64,000 nt of DNA from JBBROS01 sp965260995 (GCA_965260995.1 CBDHCD010000003.1:2046001-2110000); one strand, 5' to 3'. Shown: positions 1-8,436, counted from the stretch's first letter. Notes: a model not told the origin generated them from the sequence alone. Numbers and translations are program-made.

Positions 1-287
1 GCGCTCTGGCCCGGCAGGGCGGCGATGACCTTGGCTTGGCCGAAGTTGTCGCCGACCAGGCCGAGGCCGCGGTGATTATGGAAGCGCGCGCCGTCGTAGC
101 TGACGATGCCGGTCGCCTCCTGGCCGCGGTGCTGCAAGGCGTGGAGGCCGAGAGCGGTGACGGCGGCGGCGTCGGCGACGCCCCAGACGCCGAACACGCC
201 GCACTCCTCATGGAGCTTGTCGTCGTCACCGGGGCGGTCATCATGGTGGTCGTCTTGGTCGGCGGGCGCGGTCGGGATCGGAACCAT
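1..287 (-). CDS. purF: Amidophosphoribosyltransferase, N-terminal part (cut by window edge)
   Basis: First step of purine synthesis: transfers ammonia from glutamine to PRPP to give phosphoribosylamine, in the cytoplasm. Only about 95 N-terminal residues lie in the window. They show a class II glutamine amidotransferase start: HEECGVFGVWG places the nucleophile at Cys29, followed by ALQHRGQEATGI. The 28 residues before Cys29 are acidic and would be removed as a propeptide, as in PurF enzymes that mature to an N-terminal cysteine. The ATG at 285-287 is the only good start. cvpA lies 71 bp upstream in the same direction, the usual purF partner, with radA before it. The synthase domain is outside the window, so integrity cannot be judged. 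Confidence 0.93.
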   Translation of the reverse strand, partial: MVPIPTAPADQDDHHDDRPGDDDKLHEECGVFGVWGVADAAAVTALGLHALQHRGQEATGIVSYDGARFHNHRGLGLVGDNFGQAKVIAALPGQS

Positions 288-358
288 AGGGCGCTCCTGG
301 ATGAGTTCGCGCGGAAAGGTAAGTTCGCCTGGAGGCTTAAGTTCGCCCGGGGCGTGCG

Positions 359-940
359 TTATCGCACGGATCGGGCGGTGGCGCGCCCGGTCGGGCTGGA
401 TTGCAACAGGGAGGCGGAGGTGGTCGGCCGGCCGGACGGCGGGTCGGCGACGGCCGGGCGGTAGGGCGCGGGAAGCTGGTTCGCCAGCCAGGACGCGCCG
501 CGGTGGACGGGCGACAGGGACTGCGCGGCCAGCACCGGGGCGGGCCACTGCTCGGCCGGAACGGCGATGCCGAGCAGGACGTAGGCGACCGAGACGACGA
601 CCGCACCGCGGACCAGGCCGAAGACGAAGCCCAGGCTGCGGTCGAGGCCGCCGAGGGCGGAGCCGCGCACGGCGTTGCTGAGCGCGCCGGCGAGGAGCCA
701 CAGCGCCACGAGCACGGTGACGAAGACGAGGCCGAAGGCGACGAGGTCGGCGGTGGCCGGATCGCTGAACTGGCGGCGCATCCAGGGCTGGAGGTAGGGG
801 AAGACGCCGTAGGGGCTGGCCACGACGGCGGCGACGACCCACGCGCCGAAGCCGAGCACTTCGCGGATCAGGCCGCGCATGAAGGCAAGCAGGCCGGACA
901 GGACGAGGACGGCCAGGACGACGAGGTCCACCCAGTTCAT
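359..940 (-). CDS. cvpA: CvpA family inner-membrane protein
   Basis: Small integral membrane protein of the CvpA (colicin V production) family, 193 residues. It starts MNWVDLVVLAVLVLSGLLAF, followed by at least three more hydrophobic segments (about residues 30-50, 65-85 and 100-125) and a hydrophilic C-terminal tail. The family is linked to colicin V export and envelope or purine-related phenotypes, but the biochemical role is unsettled. The ATG at 938-940 gives the standard family N-terminus; the reading frame stays open far upstream, but that part is antisense-frame coding of radA. It lies between radA and purF, a common alphaproteobacterial arrangement, and is probably co-transcribed with purF. 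Confidence 0.9.
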   Translation of the reverse strand: MNWVDLVVLAVLVLSGLLAFMRGLIREVLGFGAWVVAAVVASPYGVFPYLQPWMRRQFSDPATADLVAFGLVFVTVLVALWLLAGALSNAVRGSALGGLDRSLGFVFGLVRGAVVVSVAYVLLGIAVPAEQWPAPVLAAQSLSPVHRGASWLANQLPAPYRPAVADPPSGRPTTSASLLQSSPTGRATARSVR

Positions 941-1113
941 TTCGCGGCCCGGCCCATGATGCGCCGGATATAGGCCCGGGCGGCGGCCGGGTAAACCACG
1001 CCCGGAGCGTTTCAACAGCGTTCTCAGCGGAATGGGAGCGCCCCGGCCCTTGGCCGCGCCCGGCTCCTGGACCGGCGGGGCCGGTTCACGATCCTGGCCG
1101 GGCCGAAGCCCGT

Positions 1114-2505
1114 TCAGTCGGCGGCGGGTTCGCGTCCGGTGAAGCTCGCGACCAAATCGGCGACGTGGCCCATCTCGTCGAGCCGCAGGCCGTCGGGAGC
1201 GGCGGGCTCGCGGCCGGCGCGGGCGAGGCGGCGGGGCAGGCAGGCGGCCTCGAACCCGAGCTTGTGCGCTTCCTTGAGGCGGGCGTCGCCCTGGGCGACC
1301 TGGCGGACCTCGCCCGACAGGCCGACCTCGCCGAAGTAGACCATGCCGGCGCTGGTGGGGGTTTCGGTCGCGGCGGAGGCGAGGGCGGCGGCGACGGCGA
1401 GGTCGGCGGCGGGCTCGCTGACGCGCAGGCCGCCGGCGACGTTGAGGTAGACGTCGGACGCGCCGAGCCTGAGCCCGGCGCGCGAGTCGAGGACGGCGAG
1501 GAGCATGGACAGCCGGCCGCTGTCCCAGCCAACCACGGAGCGGCGCGGAGAGCCGCCGCCGTTGGGGGCGAGCAGGGCCTGCACCTCCAGCAGCACGGGG
1601 CGGGTGCCTTCCAGCCCGGCGAACACGGCGGAGCCGGCGATGTTGCCGCGTCGCTCGGCCAGGAACAGGGCGGAGGGGTTGGGCACTTCGGCGAGGCCGG
1701 CCCCGGTCATCTCGAACACGCCGATCTCGTCGGTGGCGCCGAAGCGGTTCTTGACGGCGCGCAGGATGCGGAACTGGTGGCCGCGGTCGCCTTCGAAGTA
1801 CAAGACGGCGTCGACCATGTGCTCCAGCACGCGGGGGCCGGCCAGCGCGCCTTCCTTGGTGACGTGGCCGACCAGGACGAGGGCGAAGCCGCGGGACTTG
1901 GCGAGGCGGATCAGCTCGAAGCTGGTGGCGCGGACCTGGGCGACGGTGCCCGGCGCGCTCTCGATGCTGTCGAGCCACATGGTCTGGATCGAGTCGATGA
2001 CGACGAGGGCGAGGCCCGGCTCGGCTTCGAGCGAGGCGGCGATGTCGCGCACGTTGATGGCGGCGGCGAGGGCGAGCGGGGCCTGGGCGAGGCCGAGGCG
2101 GCCGGCGCGCAGGCGCACCTGGTCGATCGACTCCTCGCCGGAGATGTACATGACCCGGCCGCCGGCGGCGGCGACAGTGGCGGCGGCTTGCAGCATCAGG
2201 GTGCTCTTGCCGATGCCGGGGTCGCCGCCGACCAGGACGACGGAGGCGGGGACGAAGCCGCCGCCGAGGACGCGGTCGAGCTCGGCGATGCCGGATCGGG
2301 CGCGGGGCGGGGGCGCGGCGGTACCTTGCAGGCCGACGAACTGGATGGGGGACTTGCGGGCGGGGCCGCGGGGCGCGCCGGGGCGGGGGCCGGCGGCCTC
2401 CTCGACCAGGGTGTTCCATTCGCCGCAGGCGTCGCAGCGGCCGGCCCATTTGGGATAGGCCGCGCCGCAGGATTGGCAGACGTAGCGGGCGACGGGCTTG
2501 GCCAT
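1114..2505 (-). CDS. radA: DNA repair protein RadA
   Basis: RadA (Sms) is a RecA-like, hexameric branch-migration ATPase that helps process recombination intermediates. The 463-residue product begins MAKPVARYVCQSC with a C4 zinc finger (Cys10, Cys13, Cys24, Cys27). Walker A GGDPGIGKST follows, then the RadA-specific KNRFG motif (KNRFGATDEIG) and a C-terminal Lon-protease-like domain. Length is normal for the family. The start at 2503-2505 lies 13 bp from the stop of the upstream mlaF gene, so both may share a transcript. The 173-bp stretch between radA and cvpA holds no gene I can support. Confidence 0.95.
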   Translation of the reverse strand: MAKPVARYVCQSCGAAYPKWAGRCDACGEWNTLVEEAAGPRPGAPRGPARKSPIQFVGLQGTAAPPPRARSGIAELDRVLGGGFVPASVVLVGGDPGIGKSTLMLQAAATVAAAGGRVMYISGEESIDQVRLRAGRLGLAQAPLALAAAINVRDIAASLEAEPGLALVVIDSIQTMWLDSIESAPGTVAQVRATSFELIRLAKSRGFALVLVGHVTKEGALAGPRVLEHMVDAVLYFEGDRGHQFRILRAVKNRFGATDEIGVFEMTGAGLAEVPNPSALFLAERRGNIAGSAVFAGLEGTRPVLLEVQALLAPNGGGSPRRSVVGWDSGRLSMLLAVLDSRAGLRLGASDVYLNVAGGLRVSEPAADLAVAAALASAATETPTSAGMVYFGEVGLSGEVRQVAQGDARLKEAHKLGFEAACLPRRLARAGREPAAPDGLRLDEMGHVADLVASFTGREPAAD

Positions 2506-2518
2506 CAGGGGCGGGGCG

Positions 2519-3313
2519 TCACCGCCGCAGCTCCATCTGGATCGGCCCCTCGCGGCGGCCGTGGGTGAACTGGTCCACCATCTCGTTGCCGCTGTCCAGC
2601 AGCTCGGCGGCGTCGCCCTGCCAGACCAGGCGGCCACGGAACAGCATGCCGGCGCGGTCGCCGATGCGCGTCGCGCTGGCCATGTCGTGGGTGATGGCGA
2701 TGGCGGTGCTGCCGAGCTTTCGGACGCAATCGGTGATGAGGCCGTCGATCACCGCGCCCATGATCGGGTCGAGGCCGGTGGTCGGCTCGTCGAAGAACAG
2801 GATGGCGGGCTGGGCGGCGATGGCGCGGGCGAGGCTGACGCGCTTCTGCATGCCGCCGGACAGCTCGGCGGGGGACATGTCGCGGACGGACGGGTCGAGG
2901 CCGACCTGGGCGAGGATGGCGGCCGCGCGCTCGCGGGCCTCGGCGCGGGATGTGGCGCCACGGGCGAGCAGGCCGAAGGCGACGTTCTCCCAGACGGGCA
3001 GGCTGTCGAACAGCGCGCCACCCTGGAACAACATGCCGATCTGGGCGCGCAGCCGCCCGGCCGCGTCGGGGTCGGCCGCCAGCACGTCCTGGCCGTCGAT
3101 CTCGATCCGGCCCTCGTCAGGCTCGATCAGGCCGAGGATGCACTTCAGCAGCACCGACTTGCCGCTGCCGGAGCCGCCGATGACGACGAGCGAGGTGCCG
3201 GCCGGCACGTCGAGGTCGATGCCGTCCAGCACCTGCTTGTCGCCGAACGCCTTGCGCAGCCCGCGGACGCGGATCTTGGGCGCGCCTTGGGACGAGGGCG
3301 CGGCGGCGCTCAT
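2519..3313 (-). CDS. mlaF: Phospholipid-transport ABC ATPase MlaF
   Basis: ATPase subunit of the Mla system, which moves phospholipids between the outer and inner membranes to keep the outer leaflet asymmetric. The 264-residue protein has Walker A GGSGSGKSVLLK, signature LSGGMQKR, Walker B ILFFDEP followed by TTGLDP, and a switch histidine in AITHDM. It overlaps the upstream mlaE by 4 bp, so translation is coupled. The periplasmic binding partner MlaD, and MlaB and MlaC, are not in the window, although MlaD often follows MlaE/F. The assignment to the Mla family rather than another ABC ATPase rests on the pairing with MlaE. Confidence 0.92.
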   Translation of the reverse strand: MSAAAPSSQGAPKIRVRGLRKAFGDKQVLDGIDLDVPAGTSLVVIGGSGSGKSVLLKCILGLIEPDEGRIEIDGQDVLAADPDAAGRLRAQIGMLFQGGALFDSLPVWENVAFGLLARGATSRAEARERAAAILAQVGLDPSVRDMSPAELSGGMQKRVSLARAIAAQPAILFFDEPTTGLDPIMGAVIDGLITDCVRKLGSTAIAITHDMASATRIGDRAGMLFRGRLVWQGDAAELLDSGNEMVDQFTHGRREGPIQMELRR

Positions 3314-4122
3314 TGGGCGAAGAACAGTTCGGTCAGCACGTAGTCGAAGGCGAGGATCAGGATGCTGGCGGTGACGACGGCGCTGGTGGTGGCCGCGCCC
3401 ACGCCCTGCGCGCCGCCGCGGCTGTTGTAGCCGTGGTAGCAGCCCATGAGCGCGATGAGGAAGCCGAACACGCAGGCCTTGGCGAGGCCGGCGACGACGT
3501 CGTTGGTCTCCAGGATGTCGGTGGTGGCGCGCAGGTAGGCGGCTGGGGTGAAGCCGAGCTTGAGGGTGCCGACCAGGAAGCCGCCGGCGACGCCGAGGAT
3601 GTCGGCGACCACGACCAGGAGCGGCAGGGCGATGAGGCCGGCCAGGAGGCGGGGGGCGACCAGGTACTTCATCGGGTTGGTGGACAGGGTGCTGAGGGCG
3701 TCGATCTGGTCGGTGACGCGCATGGTGCCGAGCTCGGCGGCCATCGCCGCGCCGACGCGGCCGGCGACCATGAGGCCGGCCAGCACCGGGCCCAGCTCGC
3801 GCACCACGGACAGGACGACGACGCTGGCCGTGGCGCTGGCGGCGTTGAAGCGGGAGAAGCCGGTGTAGCTCTGCAACGCGATGACCATGCCGGAGAACAC
3901 GGCGGTGAGGGCGACGACCGGCAGGCTGAAGAAGGCGAACTCGATGAACGCGCCGAGGAACATGCGGCCGTAGAACGGCGGGCGGACCAGGTGCGACAGG
4001 CCGCCGACGCCGAAGGCCGCGACCGCGCCGGTGCCGCGGACGACGCCGATCGCGCCGCGGCCGACGGCGGCCACGGCGTCGAGAGGGCCGGTCATGCCGG
4101 CAGGGTCGAGCGGGCCGGTCAT
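3310..4122 (-). CDS. mlaE: Phospholipid-transport permease MlaE
   Basis: Inner-membrane permease of the Mla phospholipid transporter. The 270 residues contain the MlaE-family core: FFSLPVVALTAVFSGMVIALQ, VVRELGPVLAGLMVAGRVGA, MRVTDQIDALSTLSTNPMKY and a C-terminal run of membrane helices. The first 16 residues read MTGPLDPAGMTGPLDA, a protein-level echo of a 27-bp DNA duplication, so a second in-frame ATG lies at 4095. Either could be used. The 5-prime end overlaps the stop of the upstream alr by 4 bp and the 3-prime end overlaps mlaF by 4 bp, giving a compact alr-mlaE-mlaF unit. Confidence 0.92.
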   Translation of the reverse strand: MTGPLDPAGMTGPLDAVAAVGRGAIGVVRGTGAVAAFGVGGLSHLVRPPFYGRMFLGAFIEFAFFSLPVVALTAVFSGMVIALQSYTGFSRFNAASATASVVVLSVVRELGPVLAGLMVAGRVGAAMAAELGTMRVTDQIDALSTLSTNPMKYLVAPRLLAGLIALPLLVVVADILGVAGGFLVGTLKLGFTPAAYLRATTDILETNDVVAGLAKACVFGFLIALMGCYHGYNSRGGAQGVGAATTSAVVTASILILAFDYVLTELFFAQ

Positions 4123-4131
4123 GCCGGCAGG
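4085..4131. repeat. 27-bp direct duplication over the mlaE start
   Basis: The 20-bp string GGGCCGGTCATGCCGGCAGG occurs at 4085-4104 and again at 4112-4131, a 27-bp period. On the minus strand each copy carries an ATG, so the duplication doubled the mlaE initiation codon in frame and also runs into the last codons of alr. This looks like a simple slippage or unequal-exchange duplication. Confidence 0.85.
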
Positions 4132-5228
4132 TAGGTGCGGGCGTAGCGGCGGCCGAGGCTGGTCAGCAGCTCGTAGCCGTTGGTGCCGGCGCGCTCGGCC
4201 ACCGCGTCCACGGGCATGGCCGGGCCGATCAGCTCGAGCCAGCCGCCCGGCCGGGCGTGGGGCGCGTCGGTGATGTCGAACGTTGTCAGGTCCATCGACA
4301 CACGCCCTACCAGCGGGACGGGGGCGCCGTCAAAGTAGGCGACGGCGCGGTTGCCGAGGCTGCGCGGGAAACCGTCGGCGTAGCCGATCGGGACGGTGGC
4401 GACGCGGCTGGGCCGGAGCGCGGTCCAGTGGCCGTTGTAGCCGACCGTCTCGCTCGCGGGCACGTCGCGCACCTGGAGGATGCGGGCGCGGAGGCGGACG
4501 GCGGCCCGCATCGGGTTGGGGCGGCCCGGCGTGGGGTTGACGCCGTAGAGGGCCGCGCCGGGGCGGGCGAGGTCGGAGGCGAAGGCCGGGCCGAGGAACA
4601 GGCCGGAGGAGTTGGCGAGGCTGCGGGGGGCGGGAGGCAGGCGGGCGCAGGCCCGCTCGAAGCGGGCGCGCTGGCGCTCGTTGGCCGGGTCGTCCGGGGC
4701 CTCGGCGGCGAGCAGGTGGGTCATGACGTAGTCGAGGGCGACGCCGTCGAGCAGGGCGTGGTCGGCGGCGAGGGCGTCGAGTTCGGCGGGCGGCAGGCCG
4801 AGGCGGTTCATGCCGGTGTCGACGTGCAGCAGGGCGGGCAGCGGCCGGCCGGCGCGGCGGGCGGCGGCGGACCAGGCGGCGACCTCGCCCAAGGAGCCGA
4901 GGACGGGCCGGATGCCGCCGCGGACGTACTCGGGTTCGGTGCCACGCCAGAGGCCGTTCAGCACGGCGACCAGCGTGCCGGGCAAGGCGGGAAGGGCGAG
5001 GGCCTCGGCGAGGTGGGCGACGAAGACGTGGCGGCAGCCGGCGGCGTGCAGGGTGGCCGCGACCTGCCCCGCGCCGAGGCCGTAGGCGTCCGCCTTGAGC
5101 ACGGCGGCGACGGCGGGGGCGGGGGCGGGGGCAGCCTGCTCCGCCGCTTGGGCGCGCAGGCGTCGCCAGTTGCCGGCGACGGCCGCGAGGTCGATCTCGA
5201 GTTCGGCCGCCTCAGCGGCCGGGATCAT
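4119..5228 (-). CDS. alr: Alanine racemase
   Basis: PLP-dependent racemase supplying D-alanine for peptidoglycan, cytoplasmic. The 369-residue protein shows the PLP-lysine motif VLKADAYGLG (Lys45), the substrate-region motif HVDTGMNRLG, the catalytic tyrosine region VGYNGHWTA and the C-terminal PIGYADGFPR and VGRVSMD motifs. It overlaps the 3-prime end of dnaB by 17 bp and the mlaE start by 4 bp, so dnaB-alr-mlaE-mlaF-radA may form a long transcription unit. The stretch at about residues 29-42 is alanine/proline-rich and may be a short slippage insert. Confidence 0.95.
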   Translation of the reverse strand: MIPAAEAAELEIDLAAVAGNWRRLRAQAAEQAAPAPAPAVAAVLKADAYGLGAGQVAATLHAAGCRHVFVAHLAEALALPALPGTLVAVLNGLWRGTEPEYVRGGIRPVLGSLGEVAAWSAAARRAGRPLPALLHVDTGMNRLGLPPAELDALAADHALLDGVALDYVMTHLLAAEAPDDPANERQRARFERACARLPPAPRSLANSSGLFLGPAFASDLARPGAALYGVNPTPGRPNPMRAAVRLRARILQVRDVPASETVGYNGHWTALRPSRVATVPIGYADGFPRSLGNRAVAYFDGAPVPLVGRVSMDLTTFDITDAPHARPGGWLELIGPAMPVDAVAERAGTNGYELLTSLGRRYARTYLPA

Positions 5229-6705
5229 GCACCACGTCGAGGTCGGCGAAGCGGGTGAACTCGCCCTCGAACAGCACGTCGATCTTGCCGGTGGGGCCGT
5301 GGCGCTGCTTCTCGATCAGGATCTCGGCCTTGTTGTGGACCTGCTCCATGTCCCGCTGCCACTTGTCGAGCGCGCCCTGGAACTTGTCCTCGCTGTCGAA
5401 GGCCATCTGCTTGGGCGCGCGCTGCTGCAGGTAGTACTCGTCGCGGTAGACGAACATGACCATGTCGGCGTCCTGCTCGATGGTGCCGCTCTCGCGCAGG
5501 TCGGAGAGCTGGGGGCGCTTGTCCTCGCGGCTCTCGACGGCGCGGGAGAGCTGGCTGAGGGCGAGGACGGGGACGGCCAGCTCCTTGGCAATGGCCTTCA
5601 GGCCCTGGGTGATCTGGCTGATCTCGAGCACGCGGCTCTCGGGCTTGGTGCCGACGCTGGGGCGCATGAGCTGGAGGTAGTCGACGACGACGAGGCTCAG
5701 GCCCTTGGTGCGCTTGAGGCGGCGGCAGCGGGTGCGCATGGCGGAGAGGGTGAGGGCCGGGGTGTCGTCGATGTGCAGCGGCAGGCCGCCGACCTCGCGG
5801 CTGACCTGGACGAAGCGGTCGAAGTCGCGCTGGCCGATCTCGCCGCGGCGGATGCGGTCGCCGGAGACGCGGGCCTCCTCGGCGAGCAGGCGGGTGGCGA
5901 GCTGCTCGGCGCTCATCTCCAGCGAGAACATGGCGACGGCCCCGTCGGGCTGCTTGGCCGGGTCCTCGGCCTGGGCCTTGGCCACCAGGGCGCGCGCGGC
6001 GCCGAAGGCGATCTTGGTGGCGAGCGCCGACTTGCCCATGCCAGGGCGGCCGGCGAGGATCATCAGGTCGGAGGGGTGCAGGCCACCGATCTTCTTGTCG
6101 AGGTCGCGCAGGCCGGTGGACAGGCCGCTGACGTGGCCGGCCTGCTTGAAGGCGCGCTCCGCGCCACGGATGGCCTCGGTCAGCGCCCGCTCGAAGGTGA
6201 TGAGGCCGCCTTCCGCGCCGCCCTTGGTGGCGAGGCCGAACAGGTGCGACTCGGCGACCTCGATCTGGCCGCGCCCGTCGAGCTCCGGCTCGCTGCCGAA
6301 CGCGTTGTTGACGACGGTCTCGCCGATGTCGATGAGTTGGCGGCGCAGCCAGGTGTCGTGGATGGCGCGGCCATACTCGCCGGCGTTGATGATGCCGACC
6401 ATGGCGGTCAGCAACTCGGCGAAGTAGGCGGTGCCGCCCACCTCGTCGAGCGCCCCGGAGTGCTCGAACTCGGCTTTCAGGGTGACGGCGTCGGCCAGTT
6501 GCCCGGCTTCGACCCGCCGCGCGATGGCCTGGTAGATGCGGCCGTGGACGGCGTCGGCGAAGTGGTCGGGGGAGAGGAAGTCGCTGACCCGCTCGTAGGC
6601 CTTGTTGTTGGCGAGCAGCGCGCCCAGCAGCGCCATCTCGGCCCGGTCGTTGGACGGGGGCCGGCGTTGCGACAGTCCGAAGAGCGGGGGATCGATGCTG
6701 TTCAT
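5212..6705 (-). CDS. dnaB: Replicative DNA helicase DnaB
   Basis: Hexameric 5-prime to 3-prime helicase of the replication fork. The product of about 497 residues has the N-terminal primase-interacting domain (RAEMALLGALLANNKAYERV), Walker A AGRPGMGKSALA, the Walker B region LVVVDYLQLM and the C-terminal region LSQLSRAVESREDKRPQLSD followed by RESGTIEQDAD. I chose the ATG at 6703-6705 (MNSIDPPLFG); an in-frame ATG 24 bp upstream gives an unlikely leader. No intein is present; family length is normal. A strong terminator hairpin upstream separates dnaB from rplI, so dnaB probably has its own promoter in 6706-6790. Confidence 0.96.
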   Translation of the reverse strand: MNSIDPPLFGLSQRRPPSNDRAEMALLGALLANNKAYERVSDFLSPDHFADAVHGRIYQAIARRVEAGQLADAVTLKAEFEHSGALDEVGGTAYFAELLTAMVGIINAGEYGRAIHDTWLRRQLIDIGETVVNNAFGSEPELDGRGQIEVAESHLFGLATKGGAEGGLITFERALTEAIRGAERAFKQAGHVSGLSTGLRDLDKKIGGLHPSDLMILAGRPGMGKSALATKIAFGAARALVAKAQAEDPAKQPDGAVAMFSLEMSAEQLATRLLAEEARVSGDRIRRGEIGQRDFDRFVQVSREVGGLPLHIDDTPALTLSAMRTRCRRLKRTKGLSLVVVDYLQLMRPSVGTKPESRVLEISQITQGLKAIAKELAVPVLALSQLSRAVESREDKRPQLSDLRESGTIEQDADMVMFVYRDEYYLQQRAPKQMAFDSEDKFQGALDKWQRDMEQVHNKAEILIEKQRHGPTGKIDVLFEGEFTRFADLDVVHDPGR

Positions 6706-6793
6706 TCGCGACGAATGATAGCCGACCACGCCGGCCGGCGTCAGTGGCCCGGCCTGTGGATGGCTGGGGATAACGGGGATAGTTCTGCGGGCG

Positions 6794-6820
6794 GCCCCCT
6801 CCCGCGCGGCGGGAGGGGGC
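6794..6820 (-). terminator. Strong hairpin downstream of rplI
   Basis: A perfect 12-bp stem (GCCCCCTCCCGC at 6794-6805, its complement at 6809-6820) with a 3-nt GCG loop sits 7 bp beyond the rplI stop codon. There is no U-tract, as is common in very GC-rich genomes. The position fits termination or 3-prime-end stabilisation of the rpsF-rpsR-rplI transcript before dnaB. Confidence 0.7.
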
Positions 6821-6826
6821 GGCGCG

Positions 6827-7405
6827 TCAGCCGCGGTCGCCGCCGGCCTCGGCGAGGGCCGCGCCGAGCTCGAGGTCGTCCTCGGGGGCGACGTCCTCCT
6901 CGGCGGCCAGGCCGACCTGCTCGCCGCGGGCCTGCTTCTCGGCCTCCTCGGTGCTGCGGGCGACGTTGACGGTGACCGGCAGGCTGACCTCGGGGTGGAG
7001 CACGAGGCGGACCTGGCTGAGGCCGAGCGCCTTGATCGGCTCGTCGAGCACGACCTGGCTGCGGTCCACGGTCAGCCCGGCGGCGGTGACGCCCTCCGCG
7101 ATGTCGCGCGCCGACACCGAGCCGTAAAGGCTGCCGCTCTCGCCCGCCTGGCGGATGACGACGACGGTGAGGCCGGCCATGCGCTCGGACAGGCGCTCGG
7201 CCTCCTCGCGGCGCTTGAGGTTCTGCGCTTCCAACTGGGCGCGCTGGGTCTCGAACTGGGCCAGGTTGGCCTTGGTGGCGCGCATCGCCTTCTTCTGCGG
7301 CAGCAGGAAGTTGCGGGCGTAGCCGGGGCGGACGCGGACGACCTCGCCCATCTGGCCGAGCTTGTCGATGCGCTGAAGGAGGATCAATTCAACGTTGGTG
7401 GCCAT
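6827..7405 (-). CDS. rplI: 50S ribosomal protein L9
   Basis: Binds 23S rRNA at the base of the L1 stalk. The 192-residue protein has the L9 N-terminal domain (VELILLQRIDKLGQMGEVV followed by RPGYARNFLLPQKKA), a long charged connecting helix and the C-terminal rRNA-binding domain (SGSLYGSVSARDIAEG). It ends in an acidic, alanine-rich tail of about 40 residues, longer than the roughly 150-residue E. coli protein but typical of alphaproteobacterial L9. It lies 14 bp after rpsR and closes the rpsF-rpsR-rplI operon. Confidence 0.97.
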   Translation of the reverse strand: MATNVELILLQRIDKLGQMGEVVRVRPGYARNFLLPQKKAMRATKANLAQFETQRAQLEAQNLKRREEAERLSERMAGLTVVVIRQAGESGSLYGSVSARDIAEGVTAAGLTVDRSQVVLDEPIKALGLSQVRLVLHPEVSLPVTVNVARSTEEAEKQARGEQVGLAAEEDVAPEDDLELGAALAEAGGDRG

Positions 7406-7419
7406 GATGCAGGCTCCCC

Positions 7420-7713
7420 TTAAGCCACGACGTAGGGCAGGAGCGCCAGGAAGCGGGCGCGCTTGATGGCGTTGGCCAACTCGCGCTGCTTCTTGGCGCT
7501 GACGGCCGTGATGCGCGAGGGCACGATCTTGCCGCGCTCGCTGAGGAAGCGGGACAGCAGGCGGACGTCCTTGTAGTCGATGGTCGGCGCGTTGGGGCCG
7601 CTGAACGGGCAGCTCTTGCGGCGTCGGTAGAAGGGGCGGCGGGCGCCGCCGGCGGCGGAGCGGCGGTTGGCCGGGCCGGTGTCCTCGGTGTCAGGGGCGT
7701 TGCGGTCGGACAT
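7420..7713 (-). CDS. rpsR: 30S ribosomal protein S18
   Basis: Small-subunit protein that pairs with S6 on the platform of the 30S subunit. The 97 residues include the hallmark RPFYRRRKSCPFSG and the core IDYKDVRLLSRFLSERGKIV and RITAVSAKKQRELANAIKRA. An N-terminal extension of about 20 polar residues is a minor lineage feature. It follows rpsF by 3 bp and precedes rplI by 14 bp. Confidence 0.97.
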   Translation of the reverse strand: MSDRNAPDTEDTGPANRRSAAGGARRPFYRRRKSCPFSGPNAPTIDYKDVRLLSRFLSERGKIVPSRITAVSAKKQRELANAIKRARFLALLPYVVA

Positions 7714-7716
7714 GGC

Positions 7717-8181
7717 TTACTCCTCCCCCGGCTCGCGGGCGGTTGGACTCTCGGAGTCGCGGGCGCGGAACTCCTCGCGGTCGTCGAAGCCGCGCTTGCG
7801 GCCGCTCTCGAAGCGGCCGGCGGGCTTGGGGCCGCGGAAGCTGCGCTCGCGCTCGTCGGACTTGCGGGTCAGGATGGCGCTGGGCGCCTCGTCGATCTCG
7901 TCGACGCGGAGCGTCATGAAGCGGAGCACGTCCTCGTTGAGGCGCATCCGGCGCTCCATCTCGGTGATGAAGGCGGGCTTGGCGTCGAGGCCGAGCAGCA
8001 TGTAATGCCCCTTGCGGTTCTTCTTGACGCGGTAGGCGAGGCTGCGCAGGCCCCAGTACTCGCGCTTCTGGACGGAGCCGCCCTCCGTCTCGAGGTCGGA
8101 GCCGATGGTGTCGGCGACCGCCTCGACCTGCTGCTGCGTCACGTCGTTGCGCGCGATGAACACGAATTCGTATAACGGCAT
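7717..8181 (-). CDS. rpsF: 30S ribosomal protein S6
   Basis: S6 binds S18 and 16S rRNA. The 154-residue protein begins MPLYEFVFIARNDVTQQQVE and contains EYWGLRSLAYRVKKNRKGHY, both diagnostic. The C-terminal tail of about 50 charged residues exceeds the E. coli protein but occurs in alphaproteobacteria. I chose the ATG at 8179-8181 because the family N-terminus starts there; the frame is open upstream without meaning. It is the first gene of the rpsF-rpsR-rplI operon, with a good promoter about 80 bp upstream. Confidence 0.97.
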   Translation of the reverse strand: MPLYEFVFIARNDVTQQQVEAVADTIGSDLETEGGSVQKREYWGLRSLAYRVKKNRKGHYMLLGLDAKPAFITEMERRMRLNEDVLRFMTLRVDEIDEAPSAILTRKSDERERSFRGPKPAGRFESGRKRGFDDREEFRARDSESPTAREPGEE

Positions 8182-8259
8182 GGGGACCCCTATGGCTGTG
8201 GTCGGCCCGGAATGGGCACAGCCGGGGCGGATGCCGCCACCCCGGCAGGGACGCCGCGC

Positions 8260-8287
8260 GGTATACGCCTTCGCGGGGCGAAAGCAA
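8260..8287 (-). promoter_or_regulatory. Sigma70-type promoter of rpsF-rpsR-rplI
   Basis: On the minus strand, TTGCTT (8282-8287) and TATACC (8260-8265) are separated by 16 bp, upstream of rpsF. The expected leader is about 70 nt. It contains a GC-rich hairpin (CCGGGG pairing with CCCCGG around 8220-8245) where S6:S18 autoregulatory leaders are found in other bacteria; that function is inference only. Confidence 0.55.
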
Positions 8288-8355
8288 GTTGGGCCAGGGC
8301 GAGTTGGGCCAGGCTTCGCGCCCGTCGCGCCTCCCGTCGCGCCCCCGTTGCGCCG
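8284..8355. repeat. Two short tandem arrays in the rpsF-fabD gap
   Basis: A 15-bp unit GCAAGTTGGGCCAGG (8284-8298) is repeated with one change at 8299-8313. Directly after it a 12-bp unit CCCGTCGCGCCY recurs about three times from 8321 to 8355 with small changes. The first array overlaps the rpsF -35 element. The GGGCCAGG core recurs in arrays near 19.3 and 19.8 kb. Confidence 0.8.
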
Positions 8356-8374
8356 GTTGGAAACAGTCTCGTGA

Positions 8375-8403
8375 TTGACACGATCGGGCGGTCGGGGCCA
8401 TGT
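8375..8403 (+). promoter_or_regulatory. Candidate promoter for the fab operon
   Basis: A consensus -35 box TTGACA at 8375-8380 is followed after 17 bp by a weak -10 candidate CCATGT (8398-8403). The predicted start of transcription would be about 30 bp before the fabD ATG. The perfect -35 box in a 75% GC setting is the main support. Confidence 0.45.
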
Positions 8404-8436
8404 GCGGGCGCTCACGATCCAGGGTCCGGTTCAACG

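Noticed and set aside
6752..6780. DnaA boxes upstream of dnaB
   Set aside because: TGTGGATGG and GGGGATAAC resemble DnaA boxes but each has at least two mismatches to TGTGNATAA, and there is no AT-rich unwinding region or origin gene set.
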